From: Thermoplasmata archaeon
Lineage (GTDB): Archaea; Thermoplasmatota; Thermoplasmata; Lutacidiplasmatales; UBA184
Reading direction: 5' to 3'
DNA length: 64,000 nucleotides
NCBI GenBank assembly: GCA_021816865.1
Contig: JAKAWX010000002.1
Coordinates: 76,110 to 140,109, forward strand
Under the pieces are notes generated by a model, which saw nothing but the letters and a program-made list of their open reading frames with translations, searched no databases and was not told the DNA's origin. How positions within the stretch are numbered: position 1 is the stretch's first letter; each line of letters starts with the position of its first letter. A program made the position numbers and the translations under genes. Shown one piece after another: positions 30,873-39,631 of the stretch.

Positions 30873-32192
30873 ATGACCGGCACCAGCACCTCCCCGCCGA
30901 TCCCGGGCCTGGCTCCCGTGGAATCCCTTTCCTGGAGTATCCCCGGGCTCAAGGACGACCCCACGATGTGCCTGCGCTGCCGTTCGGCCCAGCTGCTCTG
31001 CGGCAAGCCGGTCTGCCCGATCCTGCTCAAGTACCGGGCGTTCGAGAAGACGCTCCCCTTGGTGGGCGGGACCCAGCTCGACGGGTCGAGCCCTCCCGGG
31101 TTGTTCGTCGGCCGGTTCGGCTACCCGAAGGTCGGCGTCGGCCCGCTTCTCTCCCCCCTGCACGGCTCGACCGAGCTCCTCGACACCCCCGAGGAGTGGG
31201 TCGGCCGTTCGGTCGACGAGGTCGTCGGCTACCGGACGAGCCTCGTGCGGGGGACGACCCCGATCCGGGTCACGGACGCGGAGCGCCCCATTCCGTTGCT
31301 CGAAGACCTCCAGCTGCTCGGCATCGCCGGGGAGTCGGCGGAGAGCGAAGCGGTCTTCCGCCGGCCCCCCCGGGGCCATCTTTCGCTCTCCGACACCGCC
31401 CCACCGTTCGGTCCGTCGGCGCCGATCGAGAAGCTCCACCTCGACGTACGACGCGTCGACCCCCACCTCGACCGCCTCTCCTCCGACCGGGACGCGAACG
31501 CTCGGATCGCGGTCGGGGAGCTGTACCAGCGCGGCGTGCGCGTGAGCCGCATCCAGCGGGCGTTCAGCGTCGGCGTTCTCGGCCGGCGGGGTCGCCGCAA
31601 ACTCGTCCCGACCCGCTGGAGCATCACCGCGGTCGACGACCTCCTCTCCCGGCAGAACCTCGAGAAGGTCCGCGACCTGCCCGAGCTCGGGTCGCCGCAG
31701 ATCTACCGCCTGACCGCCCTCGACAACCGGTGGCTGATCGCCTTCTTGCCGGGGAGCTACCGTTACGAGTCGATCGAGGCGTGGTACCCGAACACCGTCT
31801 GGAACCCGAGTCCGAACCGGATCGTCATCATGGGCGACCACGAGGGCCACCTCGGACGGACTACCTACGCGTCGATCGGCGGCTGCTATTACGCCGCCCG
31901 GCTCGCGACCAGCGAGGCGTTGCTCGGCCTCGGCCGGCAAGCCGGCGTCGTCGTCCTCCGCGAGGTCCACCCGGGCGAGATCCTGCCGCTCGGGGTGTGG
32001 AATGTCCGGGAGTACGTGCGCGCCGCGCTCCAGAGGCGCCCGGAACCCCTCTCTGGCCTCGCCGAGCTTTCGGAGCGGATCTCGGAGACGTTCGCGATCC
32101 CCCGCGAGCGCTGGCTCGCGGCGAGCGCGGTGCTGCACGAGGCCCGGACCCAGCGACGGCTGGACGAGTGGCTCGCCCCGGGGGCCGTCTAG
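30873..32192 (+). CDS. nreA: DNA repair protein NreA
   Basis: This 439-residue protein has the Nre N-terminal zinc site 'CLRCRSAQLLCGKPVCPI' (Cys33, Cys36, Cys43, Cys48) followed by the conserved 'PPGLFVGRFGYPKVGVGPL'. 'YQRGVRVSRIQRAFSVGVLG' and 'PNRIVIMGDHEGHLGRTTYAS' are further Nre signatures. It is an archaeal factor linked to DNA damage tolerance. The C-terminus 'QRRLDEWLAPGAV' resembles a PCNA-interacting peptide (Q-x2-L-x2-W), as known for NreA. A ttacatt element about 30 bases upstream may be its TATA box. Confidence 0.92.
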   Translation: MTGTSTSPPIPGLAPVESLSWSIPGLKDDPTMCLRCRSAQLLCGKPVCPILLKYRAFEKTLPLVGGTQLDGSSPPGLFVGRFGYPKVGVGPLLSPLHGSTELLDTPEEWVGRSVDEVVGYRTSLVRGTTPIRVTDAERPIPLLEDLQLLGIAGESAESEAVFRRPPRGHLSLSDTAPPFGPSAPIEKLHLDVRRVDPHLDRLSSDRDANARIAVGELYQRGVRVSRIQRAFSVGVLGRRGRRKLVPTRWSITAVDDLLSRQNLEKVRDLPELGSPQIYRLTALDNRWLIAFLPGSYRYESIEAWYPNTVWNPSPNRIVIMGDHEGHLGRTTYASIGGCYYAARLATSEALLGLGRQAGVVVLREVHPGEILPLGVWNVREYVRAALQRRPEPLSGLAELSERISETFAIPRERWLAASAVLHEARTQRRLDEWLAPGAV

Positions 32193-32196
32193 CCCG

Positions 32197-33144
32197 TCAG
32201 GAGAACCTCGCTCCGCATCGGCCGCAGAACGTGTCGACGGGCGTTCGGGCGGCCCCGCACTTCGGGCACGCCATCGGCCTTCGCTGAGACCCGCACCCTC
32301 GGCAGAACCGGTCGTCGGGGAGCAGGGGGAACCCGCACTCCGGGCACCGCGCCGCGTCCGCGGCCCGCATCGCGGCCTCGGCCGCGTCCGCAGCGGCCGA
32401 AGGGGGGGACGACGCCGGTGGGCGGTCGGCGGGCGAGCGGAACGTCGGAGACGGCGGAAGCGCTTCGACGGTCCCCCCGAGCGCGCGACGCGTTCGCAGG
32501 GCGCTTCGGAACGCCTCCGTGAAATCGCCGCGGTCGAACGCCGCCCGGGCCCGGTCGCGTCCCGCGACGGCCTCCGCCGTCTCGGGGGTTCCGGGACGGC
32601 CTTCTCGGGCCGTACCGAGCTCCTGGTCGAGCAGCCGGAGCTGGAACTGGGCCTCGGCCCGGTTCCGGGGAATGGCGGCCGCCGGGCCGGTCGCCGGTCC
32701 GGCGACCCATGGGCCCGTCCCGTTCGGTAGCGGCGCGGTCGGGGCCGAGGGGCTCGGCAGGGGGGCGGTGGACGGGCCGCGATGCGCCGAAGCGAGCGGA
32801 GGCGAACGGGAATGGACGAGCGACTCGTGCGCGAGCTGGGCCGACCGGTACGCCTCGTTGTAGTTGCGCGTGTCGAACGCCGCCTGGGCGGCCGCGATCA
32901 GTTCCCGGGCCCGCCCCACGTCGCGGCCCTGACGGCCCAAGATCTCTGCCTCGCGCCGGGCCATCGCGATCCGGTTGAAAGCGCGATCCTGGACGAGCTC
33001 GGGTCGGTCCCGGAGCTCGTGGAGCAGCTGGTCGCGGCGGTCCTTGAGCCGCTTCACGAGAAAGAGGAGGAGGGTGACGACCGCCACGCCGAGAACGACG
33101 ATCACGACGATCGCGAGGAGCTCCTGCGACGTGAGCGACGACAC
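32197..33144 (-). CDS. Membrane-anchored double zinc-ribbon protein
   Basis: The protein has 315 residues. One N-terminal helix (about 9-31) is followed by a charged helical region (32-112) with 'ARELIAAAQAAFDTRNYNEAYRSAQLAHESL', a TPR-like alpha-hairpin. A Pro-rich spacer and a second helical segment with a similar 'RARAAFDRGDFTEAFRSALRTRRAL' hairpin come next. Two zinc ribbons end the protein ('CPECGFPLLPDDRFCRGCG' and 'CPKCGAARTPVDTFCGRCG'). The ribbons are probably cytoplasmic. It follows the methylthiotransferase gene by 63 bases on the same strand. The function is unknown; scaffolding at the membrane is a guess. Confidence 0.75.
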   Translation of the reverse strand: MSSLTSQELLAIVVIVVLGVAVVTLLLFLVKRLKDRRDQLLHELRDRPELVQDRAFNRIAMARREAEILGRQGRDVGRARELIAAAQAAFDTRNYNEAYRSAQLAHESLVHSRSPPLASAHRGPSTAPLPSPSAPTAPLPNGTGPWVAGPATGPAAAIPRNRAEAQFQLRLLDQELGTAREGRPGTPETAEAVAGRDRARAAFDRGDFTEAFRSALRTRRALGGTVEALPPSPTFRSPADRPPASSPPSAAADAAEAAMRAADAARCPECGFPLLPDDRFCRGCGSQRRPMACPKCGAARTPVDTFCGRCGARFS

Positions 33145-33207
33145 GGTCGGACCCTCGGGGTGCCCCGCGCCGGTAGCGGGCGGGAGAACTAGGGAGGGTC
33201 GGGGTAT

Positions 33208-34491
33208 TTAGACCGGGGCCTCTTGCGCGCGCCCGACCAGGTACGTCGACCGGGCCCCGTCGACCCGGACCGTCACGCTCGCGCCGAGCGCCGGGCGGCC
33301 GTCGAGGACGACGGGCAGGTAGTTCGGCAGCCGCGCGACCGCGCTCGTCCCGGGGCCGTGCTCGACGACGCGCGCCGGCCCCCGATGGCCGATCCACCGC
33401 TCGAGTCGCTCGCGGGCGACGCGCTGCCGCAGAGCCGTGAGCTCGCGGGAGCGTCGCTTCGCGGTCCGCGGAGGGAGCAAGGGCAGGCGCGCGGCCGGCG
33501 TGCCCGGGCGGGGCGAGAACCGGGTCACGTTGACGGTCTCGGGCCCCACTTCCTCGAGAAGCTCCCCGGTCGCCCGATGGTCGTCCTCGGTCTCTCCGGG
33601 GTACCCGACGATAAGGTCGGTCGCGAGCATCAGGTCGGGATACCGGCGTCGGGCAATCGAGACCTGCCGGCGGAACTCGGCGACGCCGTAGCCCCGGTGC
33701 ATCGCCGCGAGGACCGCGTCCGACCCGCTCTGGACGGGCAGGTGGAGAAACCGGTAAAAGCGGCTCGGGGCGAGCGCCTCCAGATAGTCGGGAAGGATCG
33801 GCGCCAGCGACTGGGGGCTCATCATCCCGACCCGGACCCGGACGTCCCCCGGGACCCGGGCGACCGCCCGGAGGAGGTCGGGGAGTCGGGGCCCGTCCGC
33901 CCGGTCGCACCCCCACGCGGCGGTGTCGAGCGACGTCAGGCGGACCTCCGCCGCGCCGCGAGCGATCGCCCCCCGCACCCGCTCGACGACCGCGCCGGCG
34001 GGCACGCTCGCGATCCGTCCGCGCGCGAGACGGCTGTAGCAATAGGCGCAGGCGCTCGTGCACCCTTGGGCGATCACGACCTCCTCCGTCGCGGCGGCGG
34101 GGAGGGTGGGGTCGGCCGGAGCGGACCCGGCCCGGTCGGCGTCCATCCCACCCTCCCGGGCCCAGGTCGCGAGCAGTTCGGGGATTCGGAACTGCTCACG
34201 TATCGGGACGAGGTCCGTGCGCGCTCGGCCGGGGCCGTCGAGGAGGTCCGTGCGCAGCGGGACGAGACAGCCGGTCACCACGACCCGCCGATCCCGCGAC
34301 GCGAGCACCCGCCAGCGCCGGACCATCCGCGACTCGGTCGGGCCAATGACGCCGCACGTCACGAGGATCCCGACGTCCGCGGCGTCGGGGGAGGCGACCA
34401 GGTCGTGGCCGTGGGCCGCCACGTCGCGCGCGATCGCCGCCCCCTCGCCCTGGTTCTGCGCGCAGCCGTACGTCTCGACGAAGACGCGCAC
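33208..34491 (-). CDS. tRNA threonylcarbamoyladenosine methylthiotransferase, MtaB/CDKAL1-like
   Basis: The 427-residue radical-SAM protein has the UPF0004 N-terminal domain with cluster cysteines Cys10, Cys46 and Cys75. Its radical SAM motif is 'CTSACAYC' (Cys144, Cys148, Cys151) and a C-terminal TRAM domain follows (about residues 360-425). It should add a methylthio group to t6A37 of tRNAs reading ANN codons, as the archaeal MiaB-like e-MtaB enzymes do. The GTG start is 23 bases after the AdoMet synthetase stop, and the enzyme consumes AdoMet, so the operon link is logical. Confidence 0.9.
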   Translation of the reverse strand: MRVFVETYGCAQNQGEGAAIARDVAAHGHDLVASPDAADVGILVTCGVIGPTESRMVRRWRVLASRDRRVVVTGCLVPLRTDLLDGPGRARTDLVPIREQFRIPELLATWAREGGMDADRAGSAPADPTLPAAATEEVVIAQGCTSACAYCYSRLARGRIASVPAGAVVERVRGAIARGAAEVRLTSLDTAAWGCDRADGPRLPDLLRAVARVPGDVRVRVGMMSPQSLAPILPDYLEALAPSRFYRFLHLPVQSGSDAVLAAMHRGYGVAEFRRQVSIARRRYPDLMLATDLIVGYPGETEDDHRATGELLEEVGPETVNVTRFSPRPGTPAARLPLLPPRTAKRRSRELTALRQRVARERLERWIGHRGPARVVEHGPGTSAVARLPNYLPVVLDGRPALGASVTVRVDGARSTYLVGRAQEAPV

Positions 34492-34514
34492 GGTCGCGCT
34501 CCGGCCCTTCCGAT

Positions 34515-35711
34515 CTAGAAGACCGACAGCTTGTCGGTGAGAAGGCGTCGGGGGAGCGAGTCGATCTGGTCGAACCAGCTCTGCGCGACCGCGTTCGCCC
34601 TCCCGCGCACCTCGGCGAGCTTCACGCCGTCCGCCGGCAGGATCTGCAGGCTCGCGACCTGGGGCTGGTCGACCGGCTTACCGATCTGGGAGAGGATCCG
34701 CACGTGGACCTCCTTGACGTTACCGCCCGTCTCCTTGACGATGTCGTTCGCGATCAGGTTCCCGAGCAGGTTGTAGATCTTCCCGACGTGGTTGACGGGG
34801 TTCTTCCCCGCGGAGGCCTCGAGGCTCATCGGGCGGCACGGCGTGATGAGCCCGTTCGCCCGGTTCCCCCGGCCGACCGAACCGTCGTCCCCCGCCTCCA
34901 TCGAACACCCCGTGACCGTGAGGTAGAACCGACCGAGCTCGGGGTCGTCGGCCGTGTTGACGTCGATCTCCACCTCGCGGCGCGTCAACTTCGTCGCCTG
35001 GTCGGCGAGCTTGTCGTGGATCTCCTCGCAGACGGCCGCGTACTCCTTCGGGTTCGCGATCTCGCTGTCGACGAGCGCCGCGGCGACCGTGAGGTGGATC
35101 CGGTCGCCCTGCCGGTACCCCATCACCTTCACGTCCTCGCCGAGCGCGGTGAGCTTCTTCTTCAGCTTGAGCGTGAGGAACTTCTCGCTCTCGAGCACGA
35201 GGCGCTCGGTGTCGGAGAGCGGCGCGAACCCGACTCCGAAGCTCGTGTCGTTCGCGAGCACCGCCTTCTGCTCGAAGACCCCCCTCAGGTCGACCGAGCC
35301 CGACCCGATCTTGCAGTCGAACTCGACCTGCTTGTCGACGTCGACGTGGGCGCAGATCGACCGGACGTAGCTGCGGGCCGCTTCGAGCGCGACGTCGCGG
35401 TACGGGAGCTTCTCGCCGTTCACTTCGGTCGTCGCCCGCCCCACCAGGAGGATGTAGATGGGGTTCGTCACGCGTCCGCCACCGAACTTCGGCTCGGAGG
35501 AGCCCCCGACGACCTGGGTCTCGTCCGTGTTGTGGTGGAGGATGCGGCCGAACTCGTCGAGGTAGAGCCGGGAGAGCGCCCGGCTGACCGATTCGGAGAT
35601 CCCGTCCGCGATCGAATCCGGATGCCCGAGACCCTTGCGCTCGACCAGCTCGATCTCTTGGTCCTCGATGTGGACGGTGCGCAGCGGCTCGACCTGGATG
35701 TTGCGGGCCAT
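34515..35711 (-). CDS. metK: S-adenosylmethionine synthetase, archaeal type
   Basis: This protein of 398 residues matches the archaeal AdoMet synthetase family, distinct from bacterial MetK. It shows '[18 protein letters not shown]' near the N-terminus, '[21 protein letters not shown]', '[11 protein letters not shown]', '[40 protein letters not shown]' in short blocks, and '[13 protein letters not shown]'. It makes AdoMet from methionine and ATP. The promoter is probably the ttaaacc element about 40 bases before the ATG. It lies upstream of a methylthiotransferase and downstream of Elp3, both AdoMet users. Confidence 0.95.
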   Translation of the reverse strand: MARNIQVEPLRTVHIEDQEIELVERKGLGHPDSIADGISESVSRALSRLYLDEFGRILHHNTDETQVVGGSSEPKFGGGRVTNPIYILLVGRATTEVNGEKLPYRDVALEAARSYVRSICAHVDVDKQVEFDCKIGSGSVDLRGVFEQKAVLANDTSFGVGFAPLSDTERLVLESEKFLTLKLKKKLTALGEDVKVMGYRQGDRIHLTVAAALVDSEIANPKEYAAVCEEIHDKLADQATKLTRREVEIDVNTADDPELGRFYLTVTGCSMEAGDDGSVGRGNRANGLITPCRPMSLEASAGKNPVNHVGKIYNLLGNLIANDIVKETGGNVKEVHVRILSQIGKPVDQPQVASLQILPADGVKLAEVRGRANAVAQSWFDQIDSLPRRLLTDKLSVF

Positions 35712-35790
35712 GGGCGTTCCTTCGCTCGCCGAGACGGGGGCGGGTTTAACAGTTGCGCGAGCGCGACCGTCGGGGAGTCCCCGAAGCCCC

Positions 35791-37344
35791 TCAGCCGTTG
35801 TGTCGCGCGAAAATCTCCTTCGCCATATGCGGCCCGCGGCGCTCGTAGCCGCGGGCGCGGTAGTAGAGGCGGGTGCCGACCGCGCTGGTGACGTATATCC
35901 GATCGAATCCCTCCGCCCGGACCGCCTCCTCCGCCGCGTCGAGCAGGCGGCGGCCGAACCCCCGGTGCTGGACGTCGGCCGGGCCGCGGCCGGTGCATCC
36001 CACGGGCACCTCCGGGCCGACGACCTTGAGCTCCCGGACGACCGGGGCGTCGAGCCCGCCGTCCGTCCGGTCGGACGGGAAACGCAGTCGAAGAAAGCCG
36101 GCGACGGTGTCGGTCGTCGGGTCCTCCCAGGCGAAGAAGAGCTCGCGGCCGTCGGCCGCCGTGTACTCCTGGCGCGTGAGGGCGAACGCGTCCAACGGCG
36201 GGGTCGCCCGTCGTCCGACCTCGCGGCAGCGCAGGCATCGGCACCGCGCTCCCGCGTCCGCGAGCGCCTTCAGGGCCTTCTGACGCACGTTGCTCGCCCG
36301 CACGCCGGCCGCGATCAGGCGGGCCGGGATGTCCCGCTGGATGCGCTGGATGCGGACCCAGGGCGGTAGGAGGCGCTTCATCCGGGCGAGGAGCTCCACG
36401 GCCGTCGGCGTGTCGTACGGGGTGTACCGACCGGCCTTCCAGTCGTCGTAGAGCGGCGTACCGGGCAGGACGAGCGTCGGGTAGACCTTGAGGAGGTCCG
36501 GGCGGAAGTCGGACTCGTCGAACAGGCGGCGGAAGTCGGCGAGGTCCCGGGCAGGGTCCATTCCGGGGAGGCCGAGCATGAGGTGGTAGCAGACCTTGAG
36601 GCCCCGGTCGCGCGCCTCTCGCGTCGCCGTCTGCACGTCGGCGCCCGAGTGCGCCCGGCCGACCGATGCGAGGACGTCGTCGTGCAGGCACTCGACGCCC
36701 ACCTCGACCCGCGTCACCCCGGCGTCGAGCAAGAACGGAAGGATGCGGCCGTCGCACCAGTCCGGACGCGTCTCGACCGTGAGCCCGACCATCCGGTGCT
36801 CCGCGGCCTCGTTCAACGCCTCCGCCTCGGCGAGCGACGCCGCCGGTGGACCGCCGTTCAACCCGTCGTAGATCCCCTTGAAGACCCCCTCCTGGAAGCG
36901 ACGGGGGCGGGCCGGGAACGTTCCGCCCATGACGATCACCTCGACCTTCGACGTCGGATGGCCGATCGTTTCGAGCGTGTCGAGACGATGGCGGACGATC
37001 GCCTCGGCGTCCCAGTGGAACTGCGCGCCACGCAGCGCCGACGGTTCCTCGCCGGTGTAGCTCTGAGGGCTCGAGTTCTCGACCCCGCCGGGGCAGTAGG
37101 TACATCGCCCGTGCGGGCACCGAGCGGGGGAGGTCATGACCGCGACGATCGCGACCCCCGAGAGCGTCCGGGACGGCTTGCGGAGGACGGTGCCGGCGAA
37201 CCGCGCCCGCTCCTCGGGGGAGAGCGAGCGCACCCACTCGACGTTGGACGGGAGCGGGCCCCCCGGGCCGGCCCGGCGGCGGGCGAGCTTCTCCCGGTGC
37301 AGGGCGTCCGGGGTCGCCGTCGTGCTCGCTAGCGGCGGAGCCAC
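35791..37344 (-). CDS. Elp3 tRNA uridine(34) acetyltransferase, radical SAM/GNAT
   Basis: The 517-residue protein has a radical SAM site C-x4-C-x2-C (Cys76, Cys81, Cys84 in 'CPHGRCTYC'). 'VIVMGGTFPARPRRFQ', 'VGLTVETRPDWCD' and 'VEVGVECLHDDVL' follow. A C-terminal GNAT domain (about 400-517) has 'HRGFGRRLLDAAEEAVR' as the acetyl-CoA loop. Archaeal Elp3 modifies wobble uridines. I set the start at GTG 37344, which overlaps the fni stop by 16 bases; the frame extends much further upstream, but only antisense-like low-complexity sequence lies there. Confidence 0.93.
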   Translation of the reverse strand: MAPPLASTTATPDALHREKLARRRAGPGGPLPSNVEWVRSLSPEERARFAGTVLRKPSRTLSGVAIVAVMTSPARCPHGRCTYCPGGVENSSPQSYTGEEPSALRGAQFHWDAEAIVRHRLDTLETIGHPTSKVEVIVMGGTFPARPRRFQEGVFKGIYDGLNGGPPAASLAEAEALNEAAEHRMVGLTVETRPDWCDGRILPFLLDAGVTRVEVGVECLHDDVLASVGRAHSGADVQTATREARDRGLKVCYHLMLGLPGMDPARDLADFRRLFDESDFRPDLLKVYPTLVLPGTPLYDDWKAGRYTPYDTPTAVELLARMKRLLPPWVRIQRIQRDIPARLIAAGVRASNVRQKALKALADAGARCRCLRCREVGRRATPPLDAFALTRQEYTAADGRELFFAWEDPTTDTVAGFLRLRFPSDRTDGGLDAPVVRELKVVGPEVPVGCTGRGPADVQHRGFGRRLLDAAEEAVRAEGFDRIYVTSAVGTRLYYRARGYERRGPHMAKEIFARHNG

Positions 37345-38474
37345 GGCCGGGTCTCCCCCGTGACGACGTACGGCGCCCGCCGCAGCTCCTGGACCGTCCG
37401 CGACCCCGTGAGGAACATCGCGACCTTGAGCTCGTGGAGGAGCGTCTCGAGTTCCGTACGCGTCTCCTCGAAACCGGTCGAGGCGGCCCGCAGCACGCCG
37501 CCCGCGGTCCCGGCCGCGGTCGCGCCGAGCGCGATCGCGCGCGCGACGTCGAGTCCCGAACGCACGCCCCCGCTCGCCACGACGGGCAACCCGAGCGGAA
37601 CGACCTCGAGGACCGAGACCGGCGACGGGATACCCCAGTCCCAGAACGTCTTGCCGACCCGGGCCTCCCGGTCGGCGCCCTGGTCGAGCGCGCGGTAGTA
37701 CTCGACCGCGGCGAACGACGTCCCGCCGGTACCGCTCACGTCGAACGCCCGCACACCGTGCGCCCGCAGACTTTCGCCGACGGCCGCCGAGAGCCCCGCG
37801 CCGGTTTCCTTCACCAGCACGGGGAACGCCTTCGCGAGGGTCGAGATCCGTTCGAGGCATCCCTTCGCCCGCCGGTCGCCGCCGGGCTGGACCATCTCCT
37901 GGAGGAAGTTCAGGTGGATCGCGAGAACGTCGGCCCCGATGAGCTCCATCGCCGCTCGGGCCTCGTCCGGCCCGACGACCCGGTCGCCGGGCGCCTGCGG
38001 GATCAGCTGCGGGGCGCCGATGTTCGCGAACTTGAGGGGGACCGCGTGACGGGCGACGCAGGCGTAGCTCTCGGGGTACTGCCCCTTCAGGACGGCGGCC
38101 CGCTCGCTACCCACGCCCATCGCGATCCCGACCTCGGCGGCGGCCCGCGCGAGGTTGTCGTTGATCTTCGCGGCGTCGGGGAACCCGCCGGTCATCCCCG
38201 TGATGACGATCGGCGCCCGGAGCCGGTGGCCGAGCAGCTCGATCGAGGGGTCGATGTCGGCGAAGTCGATCTCGGGCAGTGCCCGGTGGACGAGCTGGAT
38301 ATCGTCCCAGAAGCGGTAACGTCCCTCGACGTTGCGGCCGAGGACGACCTTGACGTGCTCGGCCTTGCGGTGGCTCAGGTCGAGCCCGCTCGCGTCCGCC
38401 GCGCTACCGGGGTTCGGCGTGGGCCCAGCTCCCGTAGACCGATTCCCCCCGGATCGCTCGCGAGAGCGCACCAT
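37329..38474 (-). CDS. fni: Type 2 isopentenyl-diphosphate delta-isomerase
   Basis: The protein has 381 residues. Family motifs are 'RKAEHVKVVLG', 'IVITGMTGGFPDAAKIND' and 'MGVGSERAAV'. 'IHLNFLQEMVQPGGDRRAKG' carries the conserved His-x-Asn...Gln-Glu, and 'VSGTGGTSFA' and 'SGGVRSGLDVARAIALGA' follow. It is FMN-dependent and interconverts IPP and DMAPP for archaeal lipid synthesis. The reading frame overlaps the end of the kinase gene by 71 bases and no later start is visible. It sits directly after isopentenyl phosphate kinase, the preceding pathway step. Confidence 0.94.
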   Translation of the reverse strand: MVRSRERSGGNRSTGAGPTPNPGSAADASGLDLSHRKAEHVKVVLGRNVEGRYRFWDDIQLVHRALPEIDFADIDPSIELLGHRLRAPIVITGMTGGFPDAAKINDNLARAAAEVGIAMGVGSERAAVLKGQYPESYACVARHAVPLKFANIGAPQLIPQAPGDRVVGPDEARAAMELIGADVLAIHLNFLQEMVQPGGDRRAKGCLERISTLAKAFPVLVKETGAGLSAAVGESLRAHGVRAFDVSGTGGTSFAAVEYYRALDQGADREARVGKTFWDWGIPSPVSVLEVVPLGLPVVASGGVRSGLDVARAIALGATAAGTAGGVLRAASTGFEETRTELETLLHELKVAMFLTGSRTVQELRRAPYVVTGETRPWLRR

Positions 38475-39222
38475 CCGTGAGTCCGCTAATAAGGCCTGCG
38501 TCCGCGCCGAGGGAGGCGATCCGTCGCATCGCGATCGCCTTCGTCCGGATCCCGCCCGTGACGTCGGGGGCGCCGCCCGACGGGGTAAGGCCCGCGACGA
38601 CCGCGTCGGTCACTTCGGCGATCACCGAGCGGCGGCGGCCCGGCGGTCCCTCGAGGATCCCCGGCACGTCGCTCACGAAGAGGACCCGCGCCGGTCGAAG
38701 TCGGGCGGCGAGCGCGATCGCGATCGTGTCCGCGCTCAGGATCGACGCGCCCCAGTCGTCGTCGAAGACGACGTCGCCGAACGAGACCGGGAGGTACCCC
38801 CGGGCGAGGGTCTCCTCGAAGGGCGCGCTCTCGAAGGCGAGGAGCTCGCCGGCCCGGTTGCGGGCGAGCGTGGCGGACGGGACCGAGAGCGCCAGCGCCC
38901 CCGCGCCGACCAGCGCGCGCATCACGAGCGCGTGGAGCCGGCGGACCTCGAGGGCGACGACCGCGGCCCCGCGACGGCGCTCGACGATCGCGCGGGCGTT
39001 CGCCGGGGGCCGGGCGAGGCCGAACCGGAGCGCGCCGGGGTGGCCGAACGACCCGGCACCGTGGAGGAGGATCACGCGAGCGCCCGGGGCGTTCGCGACC
39101 TCCCGCGCGAGGCGGTCGAGGACCTTCGGCCGCGCCCGCTCGACCTCGCGCTTTCGAGTGATGACGCTGCCGCCGAGCTTGACGACCACCAGCGGCCGGT
39201 CCGCCTCGGTCGGCGAAACCAT
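38404..39222 (-). CDS. ipk: Isopentenyl phosphate kinase
   Basis: This 272-residue protein belongs to the amino-acid-kinase superfamily. It has the phosphate-binding 'KLGGSVITRK', 'HGAGSFGH' with the IPK catalytic histidine (His61), 'SGD'-equivalent 'PVSFGDVVFDDD', and 'LFVSDVPGIL' and 'DVTGGIRTK'. It phosphorylates isopentenyl phosphate to IPP, the last step of the alternative archaeal mevalonate route. The gene is followed by fni with a 71-base overlap, so the two are translationally coupled. An upstream decarboxylase or dehydratase is not in the window. Confidence 0.93.
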   Translation of the reverse strand: MVSPTEADRPLVVVKLGGSVITRKREVERARPKVLDRLAREVANAPGARVILLHGAGSFGHPGALRFGLARPPANARAIVERRRGAAVVALEVRRLHALVMRALVGAGALALSVPSATLARNRAGELLAFESAPFEETLARGYLPVSFGDVVFDDDWGASILSADTIAIALAARLRPARVLFVSDVPGILEGPPGRRRSVIAEVTDAVVAGLTPSGGAPDVTGGIRTKAIAMRRIASLGADAGLISGLTDGALSRAIRGESVYGSWAHAEPR

Positions 39223-39234
39223 CGGGTCCGTCGC

Positions 39235-39456
39235 CTACGCCCGGTCGGGTCCGGTGCCGCGAGTGAAGAGCATGTACGCGCCGAAGACGAGCGGTATGAC
39301 CGCCGCGAAGTCGAGCCAGCTTTGCGTGACCAACCAGAGCGTGACCCCGAAGAGGCCGACGCCGATCAGGGCCACGGCCGCGAGGAGGTACGCGATCGAC
39401 ACGCGGCCGGACGATTCGTCCCGGTGGGGGGTTCCCCCGGCGCCGTACTGGGCCAT
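39235..39456 (-). CDS. Small two-helix membrane protein
   Basis: The protein has 73 residues and two hydrophobic helices (about 20-43 and 48-66) joined by a short aromatic turn. The ends are polar. It starts 12 bases upstream of the IPK gene end-to-start and may lead the operon. An in-frame GTG one codon earlier is possible. I recognise no family. Such small proteins often precede IPK in related genomes, but I have not verified that. Confidence 0.6.
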   Translation of the reverse strand: MAQYGAGGTPHRDESSGRVSIAYLLAAVALIGVGLFGVTLWLVTQSWLDFAAVIPLVFGAYMLFTRGTGPDRA

Positions 39457-39491
39457 CACCTCGAGGGAGCCGACGGTCCTTCAAATGATTT

Positions 39492-39510
39492 CGGTCGGTC
39501 CCGCCGACCG
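39492..39510. repeat. Inverted repeat upstream of orc1/cdc6
   Basis: cggtcgg (39492-39498) and ccgaccg (39504-39510) form a perfect 7-bp inverted repeat with a 5-base spacer. It lies in the 175-base region between divergent genes, 120 bases before the orc1/cdc6 start. It could be part of a regulatory site or replication origin, though no classical origin recognition box is visible. Confidence 0.5.
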
Positions 39511-39631
39511 CTCGCGGAGCCGGACGCCCGGCCCCGAGCCTCGCGCGCGTCGAACGCGCGGTGTGTCGGCGCAAGGTAGATATGGCTCGCCCTCCTCGCA
39601 CTGCCGCCCGGGGCCCGGGCAGGCTTTGACG

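Noticed and set aside
32189-34063. Long minus-strand frame in another phase of the zinc-ribbon and methylthiotransferase genes
   Set aside because: Low complexity and incompatible with two well-supported genes on the same strand.
37345-37860. N-terminal extension of Elp3
   Set aside because: It runs through the fni coding region in another frame and consists of Arg/Gly-rich sequence.
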